Below, in pieces: positions 49,312 to 52,966 of a stretch of DNA of 52,966 bases. Position 1 is the stretch's first letter, and each line of letters starts with the position of its first letter. The notes under the pieces are model-generated. The model was not told the origin of the DNA. It worked only from the letters and a program-made list of their open reading frames with translations, and did not search any database. The position numbers were made by a program, and so were the translations under genes. This DNA comes from Thermoplasmata archaeon (lineage in GTDB: Archaea; Thermoplasmatota; Thermoplasmata; Lutacidiplasmatales; UBA184): positions 1 through 52,966 of the forward strand of contig JAKAVQ010000015.1 in assembly GCA_021817245.1 (NCBI GenBank). The letters run 5' to 3'.

Positions 49312-50051
49312 CGGTCCTCCACCACGCGAAGGTCGCCCGTTCTTATCGCCATCCGTCGGCCTCCCTCCTCGACCTCGAGCGCCCCATCCTCCGTAAGGCC
49401 GACGATCCGCCCGACGGTCTGTCCGTCGACGGTCGCCCTCCGACCGACCCCGTAGAGGAGGCGGGCGAGGAGCGCGTGGAGCTCCCCGAGCCGCTCGGGC
49501 GCCCAGAGGTCGCGCGCCGCGGCGAGCGCGGCCGCGACCACGAGCTCCTCGACCTCCCCGGGGCGGACCGGCGCGGTCGCCGTGGAGAGCCGCGCGACCT
49601 CTCGCCGGAGCTCCGGGGGGAACGCCTCGGGCTCGGGAGCGACGTTGACGCCGATGCCGGCGACCGCCGCCCAGCCGAGGAGGGGAGAGGGGACCCGGTC
49701 GACGAGGATGCCGGCGAGCTTGCGGGGGGCGTGCGGAGGATCCTCGAGCGCGAGCACATCGTTCGGCCACTTGACGCGGAGCGCGCGACCGAAGCGGTGG
49801 CCGAGCTCGTCCGCGAGCCGGGCCCCCAGCGCGAGCGGCAGGAGCGTGGGAGGATCGGGCGGCGACGCGAGCACGACGGAGAGGTAGAGGCCGCCCGGCG
49901 GAGAACTCCAGCCGTGGTCCAGTCGTCCCCGGCCGGCGCTCTGGACGCGCGCGACCACGCGGGTCCCTTCCGCCGCCCCGTCCCGCGCCAGCGCGATCGC
50001 GCGATCCTGGGTCGACGGGATCTCCTCGTAGTACTCCCGGGCCCCGGCCAC
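49308..50051 (-). CDS. birA: Biotin-protein ligase (BirA, catalytic form)
   Basis: 247 residues from a GTG. Activates biotin as biotinyl-AMP and transfers it to the carrier lysine. Core motifs: YEEIPSTQDRAIALA, VVARVQSAGRGRLDHGW (biotinyl-AMP loop), SSPPGGLYLSVVL, LRVKWPNDVLALE, KLAGILVDRV, AVAGIGVNVAP and a C-terminal SH3-like segment (GRRATVDGQTVGRIVGLTED). No N-terminal DNA-binding domain, so it is not a repressor. First gene of the four-gene biotin operon, whose carrier is its obvious substrate. Confidence 0.95.
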   Translation of the reverse strand: MAGAREYYEEIPSTQDRAIALARDGAAEGTRVVARVQSAGRGRLDHGWSSPPGGLYLSVVLASPPDPPTLLPLALGARLADELGHRFGRALRVKWPNDVLALEDPPHAPRKLAGILVDRVPSPLLGWAAVAGIGVNVAPEPEAFPPELRREVARLSTATAPVRPGEVEELVVAAALAAARDLWAPERLGELHALLARLLYGVGRRATVDGQTVGRIVGLTEDGALEVEEGGRRMAIRTGDLRVVEDR

Positions 50052-50107
50052 CCCGCGCCCCTCGTCCGGCGAGCGGGAGGGCGGCCTTGACCTTGTCGGC
50101 GGACCCT

Positions 50108-50123
50108 CCTCCCGCGCGGGAGG
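50108..50123. promoter_or_regulatory. 16-nt perfect palindrome between birA and the SCP2-like gene
   Basis: CCTCCCGCGCGGGAGG, in the 137-nt divergent gap, about 57 nt upstream of the birA GTG and 37 nt upstream of the TATA box of the plus-strand gene. Could be a dimeric operator or a hairpin. No T-run follows. Confidence 0.4.
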
Positions 50124-50159
50124 GCCGGTGCCCGCTCCGTCCGTACGGGGGGCTACGGG

Positions 50160-50167
50160 CTATATTC
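50160..50167 (+). promoter_or_regulatory. TATA box of the SCP2-like gene
   Basis: CTATATTC about 26 nt before the ATG at 50189, indicating a leaderless transcript and excluding upstream in-frame starts. Confidence 0.6.
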
Positions 50168-50188
50168 CGAACGGACTCCCGACCGCCG

Positions 50189-50545
50189 ATGGCCTCGGTC
50201 GACGAACTCCTCGGACGGATCGCCCCCGAGATCGAATCCGAGGTCCGTTCCCGCCTCGCCGGCTTCCTCGGGGGGATGCTCCGCCACTACCTCCCGCAGA
50301 CCTGGGTCTTTAGGACGGACGCCGGGACCGCCTCGCTCTCGGTTGACGGGCACGGCTCGGTGACCGTCCGCCCGGGAGCCGCGAGCCCCGCCGACGTGAC
50401 GGTCGACGTCACGTACGACCGGCTCGAGGCCGCGCTCTCCCGGCGCGCGCGGGCGATCGCCCCGGAGGACCGGTTCGACGTCACGACCCACACGGCGAAA
50501 GGCAAGGCGGCGTTCGGATTCCTTCGCGATCGGCTCGGCCTGTGA
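50189..50545 (+). CDS. SCP2-like lipid/sterol-carrier-fold protein
   Basis: 118 residues. After an N-terminal helix (SVDELLGRIAPEIESEVRSR) the pattern WVFRTDAGTASLSVDGHGSV, VTVRPGAASPADVTVDVTYD, RLEAALSRRARAI and a C-terminal GKAAFGFLRDRL resembles the SCP2 fold (strand-strand-strand-helix with a late GKxxxxG). Such proteins bind hydrophobic ligands. The match is by pattern only. Transcribed divergently from birA; convergent with ribH. Confidence 0.6.
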   Translation: MASVDELLGRIAPEIESEVRSRLAGFLGGMLRHYLPQTWVFRTDAGTASLSVDGHGSVTVRPGAASPADVTVDVTYDRLEAALSRRARAIAPEDRFDVTTHTAKGKAAFGFLRDRLGL

Positions 50546-50595
50546 CGCGCGCCAACTCGGGGGCGCGAGCGGGGGACCGCCCTCGTCGCGCGGGC

Positions 50596-51057
50596 TCACC
50601 CGATCTCGCGCAGCCGCTCGACCATCTTGACGACCGCGCGGACCGCGTTGCCGGCGTTCTCGATCCGATCCTGGGCCTGGAGGCGGGTCTCTCCCGGCCC
50701 CGAGATCCCGAGGCCGATCGGCTTTCCGAGCTCGACCGAGAGGTCGGTGAGTTTGCGCGCCGCCTGCTGCATCACGACCTCGTCGTGCTGGGTCTCCCCC
50801 TCGATGACCGCCCCAAGGGCGACGGCCGCGTCGACGTCCGGCCGGCGGAAGAGCGCCTTCACGGCGAGCGGCATGTCGTAGACGCCCGGCGTCTTGACGA
50901 CCGGGCCGAGCGAGGCCCCGAGGAACGCGATCTCCTCCTTCGCCCGCTCGAGCATGAGCCAGGTGATGTCGTAGTTGTACTCGCTCGCGACGATCGCGAT
51001 CCGGATCCCCTTGCCCTCCCGGGCCCCCTTTGCGGCCATCGTGACCTGCTCCTTCAT
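50596..51057 (-). CDS. ribH: 6,7-dimethyl-8-ribityllumazine synthase
   Basis: 153 residues. Condenses 3,4-dihydroxy-2-butanone 4-phosphate with the ribitylamino-uracil. IRIAIVASEYNYDITWLMLE, VKTPGVYDMPLAVKALF, AAVALGAVIEGETQHDEVVM (catalytic His region) and ISGPGETRLQAQDRIENAGN identify it. Short N-terminal extension. Last gene of the rib operon, 18 nt after ribC. Confidence 0.96.
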   Translation of the reverse strand: MKEQVTMAAKGAREGKGIRIAIVASEYNYDITWLMLERAKEEIAFLGASLGPVVKTPGVYDMPLAVKALFRRPDVDAAVALGAVIEGETQHDEVVMQQAARKLTDLSVELGKPIGLGISGPGETRLQAQDRIENAGNAVRAVVKMVERLREIG

Positions 51058-51075
51058 CCTCTCGTTCGCTCCGCC

Positions 51076-51549
51076 CTAGCGGGCCCGGCGCACCGGTCCC
51101 GCGTCGGGGAACCCCTGACGCAGTCCCTCCCCGCCGTGACGGGCGAGCTCCTGCGGGCGGAACAGGAGGGCGTAGGCGTTGAGCGCGTGCTCCTCGGCCC
51201 GTCGCCGGGCCAGGGTCTCGAGCGTGCGGGGATCGTCGGCCTCGCTCTCGAAGACGAAGCACTCGACGATCGGCTTCGCCTCGAGCACGCCGGTGAAGAG
51301 GAGCCCGAGCGACGCCTCGTGCGCGCACGTGCGGTCGTACTCGGCCCGGCCCGGCATCCCGAGCGCCAGGCAGAGGTCGACCCCGTCCTCGACGAACAGC
51401 TGGCGGCAGGCGACCGGGAGGTCCTTGATCCCGGGGACCGTCCGCCGGACGATGCGGAACCCGGTGCCCCGCGCCTGCAGCGCCCGGGTCGCGGCCCGGG
51501 CCATGTCGACCCGGGCGAACGTCGTGTCGGCGATCCCGATCCGCTTCAC
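51076..51549 (-). CDS. ribC: Riboflavin synthase, archaeal (lumazine-synthase-like) type
   Basis: 157 residues. Dismutates two lumazines to riboflavin. Archaeal RibC is unrelated to bacterial RibE and paralogous to RibH: KRIGIADTTFARVDMARAAT, RRTVPGIKDLPVACRQLFVE, CLALGMPGRAEYDRTCAHEA, IVECFVFESEADDPRTLETL and RAEEHALNAYALLFRPQELA are characteristic. GTG start overlaps the ribL stop (GTGA). Confidence 0.95.
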   Translation of the reverse strand: MKRIGIADTTFARVDMARAATRALQARGTGFRIVRRTVPGIKDLPVACRQLFVEDGVDLCLALGMPGRAEYDRTCAHEASLGLLFTGVLEAKPIVECFVFESEADDPRTLETLARRRAEEHALNAYALLFRPQELARHGGEGLRQGFPDAGPVRRAR

Positions 51550-51983
51550 GGGCGGGGCTCCCGGGCGACGCGCTCGACGATCCGCTCGACGATGCGACGG
51601 GTCGCGATCTCGTCGTGCGGTCGGGCGCCGATGCGCACGACCTTCACGGGGACCCCCCGCCGGCCGCACTCGCGCTCGACCTCGCGTTCGTTCCAGACCT
51701 GGTTGTAGCCGAGCGCGATGATCGACGGCCGTTCGTGGACGACGGTCTCGTAGATGTCGGTGGTGGAGCCGAGGATCGCCCGGTCGACCGGTTTCAACGA
51801 CTCGACCATCTCGCGACGCAGCTGCTCCGGGACGTACGGCTCGTGCTTGAGCCGGCGCGCGGTCTGGTCGCGGGCGACCACGACCACGAGCTCGTCCCCG
51901 AGGCGCTTCGCCTCCGTAAGGAAGTACAGATGGCCCGGGTGCAGGAGGTCGAAGACCCCCGTGGCCATCACTCGGACGACCAT
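51546..51983 (-). CDS. ribL: Archaeal FAD synthase RibL (cytidylyltransferase family)
   Basis: 145 residues. Adenylates FMN to FAD. Nucleotidyltransferase signature GVFDLLHPGHLYFL with the HxGH histidines H15 and H18; VVVVARDQTARRLKHEPYVP; QLRREMVESLKPVDRAILGS; IIALGYNQVWNEREVEREC. Family cysteines near the C-terminus are reduced to one here. The ATG lies 16 nt inside ribB; an upstream in-frame extension would lie wholly within ribB and is rejected. Confidence 0.93.
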   Translation of the reverse strand: MVVRVMATGVFDLLHPGHLYFLTEAKRLGDELVVVVARDQTARRLKHEPYVPEQLRREMVESLKPVDRAILGSTTDIYETVVHERPSIIALGYNQVWNEREVERECGRRGVPVKVVRIGARPHDEIATRRIVERIVERVAREPRP

Positions 51984-52699
51984 GCCTGCCACGCCTCGAT
52001 GATCGTCCGCCCCTCGAGGAACGGCCAGCCGTGCGCCTCGGCGTACGCCCGCGCCGCCTCCGGGGATCGCGCCCCGCCGGAATCGCCCAGCATCTCGCAA
52101 ACCGTCAGCGACTCGGAGAGCCCGGTCATCCGCGCGAGCGAGACCGAAAGCTCCGTATGACCCTTCCGCTCCGCGAGGAGGCCGCGGGCGGCGTAGATGA
52201 TCGGCAGGTGGCCCGGGGCGCTGAACTCCTCGCTGAACCGGCGGCGCAGGGCGAGGTCGGAGAGGTGGGTCGATTCGCGGGCGATCGCTCCGAGCGCGCG
52301 GATCGCGAGGGCCCGATCGTTGTCCGGAATCCCCGTGTACGTCGCCCGGTGGTGAACGTGGAGCCCGAACGGGCTCCGGCGGTCGTACCGGAGCTCCTCG
52401 CGGGCGAGCGGCCCGAGGATGGGATGCGATGACTTCCCGTCGGAGAGGAGCTCCGCGTAGAACGGGAGGCCGATGCGCTCTCGGAGCTCGTCCGAGATCG
52501 CCGTGCAGATCCAGCCACCGGCATCCTGCCGAAGGAGGCGGACGAGCTCGGGCGTCGCCCGTTCGCTCAAGATCACGAGATCGGTCTCGCCCTCCCGGTC
52601 GGCGGCGTCGAAGATCAGGACCGGCTCGCCGGCGTCGAGGGACCGGGCCGCTCCGGCCAGCTCGGCCGGGACCGTGCGCGGAGGAACCAGGCGCAACAT
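51968..52699 (-). CDS. ribB: 3,4-dihydroxy-2-butanone 4-phosphate synthase
   Basis: 243 residues. Makes the four-carbon riboflavin precursor from ribulose 5-phosphate. LDAGEPVLIFDAADREGETD (metal Glu/Asp loop), LLRQDAGGWICTAISDELRE, FGLHVHHRATYTGIPDNDRA (metal His), TLSDL-like HLSDLALRRRFSEEFSAPGH, then LPIIYAARGLLAERKGHTEL, RMTGLSESLTVCEMLGDSGG. Start at ATG 52699, 27 nt after a TATA box, so leaderless; an upstream in-frame start would lie between the TATA box and the ATG. First gene of ribB-ribL-ribC-ribH, all overlapping or nearly so. Confidence 0.95.
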   Translation of the reverse strand: MLRLVPPRTVPAELAGAARSLDAGEPVLIFDAADREGETDLVILSERATPELVRLLRQDAGGWICTAISDELRERIGLPFYAELLSDGKSSHPILGPLAREELRYDRRSPFGLHVHHRATYTGIPDNDRALAIRALGAIARESTHLSDLALRRRFSEEFSAPGHLPIIYAARGLLAERKGHTELSVSLARMTGLSESLTVCEMLGDSGGARSPEAARAYAEAHGWPFLEGRTIIEAWQAWSSE

Positions 52700-52721
52700 G
52701 GGGACGGGGAGCTCGCCACAG

Positions 52722-52730
52722 CTAATAAAT
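52722..52730 (-). promoter_or_regulatory. TATA box of the riboflavin operon
   Basis: ATTTATTAG on the minus strand, centred 27 nt before the ribB ATG; predicts leaderless transcription. Confidence 0.65.
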
Positions 52731-52737
52731 CCGTGGT

Positions 52738-52759
52738 AACTACTCAAAAAAGAGTTGAT
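52738..52759 (-). promoter_or_regulatory. Inverted repeat with T6 spacer between 16S rRNA and ribB
   Basis: ATCAACTC-TTTTTT-GAGTAGTT on the minus strand (six of eight arm positions pair). It lies just upstream of the ribB promoter elements and downstream of 16S, so it may be an operator (RbkR-type riboflavin regulators bind such sites in many archaea) or the T-rich terminator of the rRNA transcript. Confidence 0.4.
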
Positions 52760-52818
52760 AGCCCGATAGGGGAGGAGACGACGCGAACGAGGCCAGCGAC
52801 CTTCACAATCCTGAGCGT

Positions 52819-52834
52819 CCGACCTCGAGGTCGG
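52819..52834 (-). terminator. 16-nt palindrome just after 16S rRNA
   Basis: CCGACCTCGAGGTCGG is a perfect palindrome that can fold as a 6-bp stem with a TCGA loop, 6 nt past the mature 16S 3' end. It may be a processing or termination element. Confidence 0.4.
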
Positions 52835-52840
52835 CGTTCT

Positions 52841-52966
52841 AGGAGGTGATCCATCTGCAGGTTCCCCTACAGATACCTTGTTACGACTTAGTCCCCCTTG
52901 CTGAACCGAAGTTCGAGCGACCCAAATGAGCCACCCTCACTCCGACCCAACTCGGATGACTTGACG
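52841..52966 (-). rRNA. 16S rRNA, 3' end only
   Basis: The complement of the window's last 126 nt ends in the universal 16S 3' terminus (TACCTGCAG-like helix 45 region, GGATCACCTCCT with anti-Shine-Dalgarno CCTCC) and contains the TAAGTCGTAACAAGGTA segment. The gene extends beyond the window. Downstream there is no tRNA-Ala or 23S gene within 140 nt; ribB follows instead. Confidence 0.97.

Noticed and set aside
49308..50051. BirA as autoregulatory repressor acting on the adjacent palindrome
   Set aside because: The protein has no N-terminal winged helix; it begins directly with the catalytic domain.
1..52966. CRISPR array, prophage or toxin-antitoxin locus
   Set aside because: No regularly spaced direct repeats, cas genes, phage structural genes or recognisable toxin-antitoxin pairs were seen.

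Overview
The window looks like a chromosomal segment of a GC-rich archaeon, most plausibly a member of the Thermoplasmata/Thermoplasmatota. Archaeal markers include TFB, archaeal-type S2, split PheS/PheT, SRP54, Pth2, Csl4, PriL, ATP-dependent DNA ligase, RtcB, lumazine-synthase-like RibC with RibL, an intron-containing tRNA-Leu, TATA boxes about 25 nt upstream of starts, and a 16S rRNA 3' end not followed by tRNA-Ala/23S. Unlinked rRNA genes, secreted S53 (sedolisin/kumamolisin) proteases and a large peptide-uptake system would suit an acid-tolerant, protein-degrading Thermoplasmata lineage. The lineage is an inference; no tree or database search was possible.

Layout. 1-13.4 kb, all on the minus strand: partial TFB, a TrmB-type regulator, then (in transcription order) a GltD-like flavoprotein, a membrane-anchored S53 protease, pheS, pheT, methylmalonyl-CoA mutase catalytic subunit, methylmalonyl-CoA epimerase, enolase and ribosomal protein S2. 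13.5-21.7 kb, plus strand: srp54, a membrane protein, pth2, then a dipeptide/oligopeptide ABC transporter (two permeases, two ATPases) and a small membrane protein whose stop codon is overlapped by an IS630-family element (21.7-22.9 kb). After a roughly 0.5 kb gene-free stretch comes the large minus-strand substrate-binding protein, which has a pilin-like N-terminus. 26.7-32.2 kb, plus strand: rpe-lig, a PRC-barrel protein, tRNA-Leu(TAA), and an rRNA methyltransferase-csl4-SHMT operon. 32.4-39.7 kb: a surface protein with a cytoplasmic C2H2 finger, two unknown membrane proteins, an AK6/Fap7-like kinase, a CDP-alcohol phosphatidyltransferase, PriL and an M50 protease. 39.9-45.7 kb: a second, PKD-rich S53 protease, RtcB and a membrane zinc-ribbon protein.

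45.7-50.1 kb carries birA, a 12S-type carboxyltransferase, a 5S-type (OadA/PycB) carboxyltransferase and a separate biotin carrier, with no biotin carboxylase. This is the subunit set of a Wood-Werkman transcarboxylase. With the mutase and epimerase at 4-6 kb it suggests a propionyl/methylmalonyl-CoA route joined to pyruvate/oxaloacetate. 50.2-52.7 kb holds an SCP2-like protein and the riboflavin/FAD operon ribB-ribL-ribC-ribH. The window ends inside 16S rRNA.

Functionally, the two surface S53 proteases, the tethered peptide-binding protein and the ABC transporter form a coherent extracellular proteolysis and peptide import system. The carbon skeletons could feed the methylmalonyl-CoA/transcarboxylase module. 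No CRISPR array, phage or plasmid module was seen. The IS630 element is the only mobile DNA.
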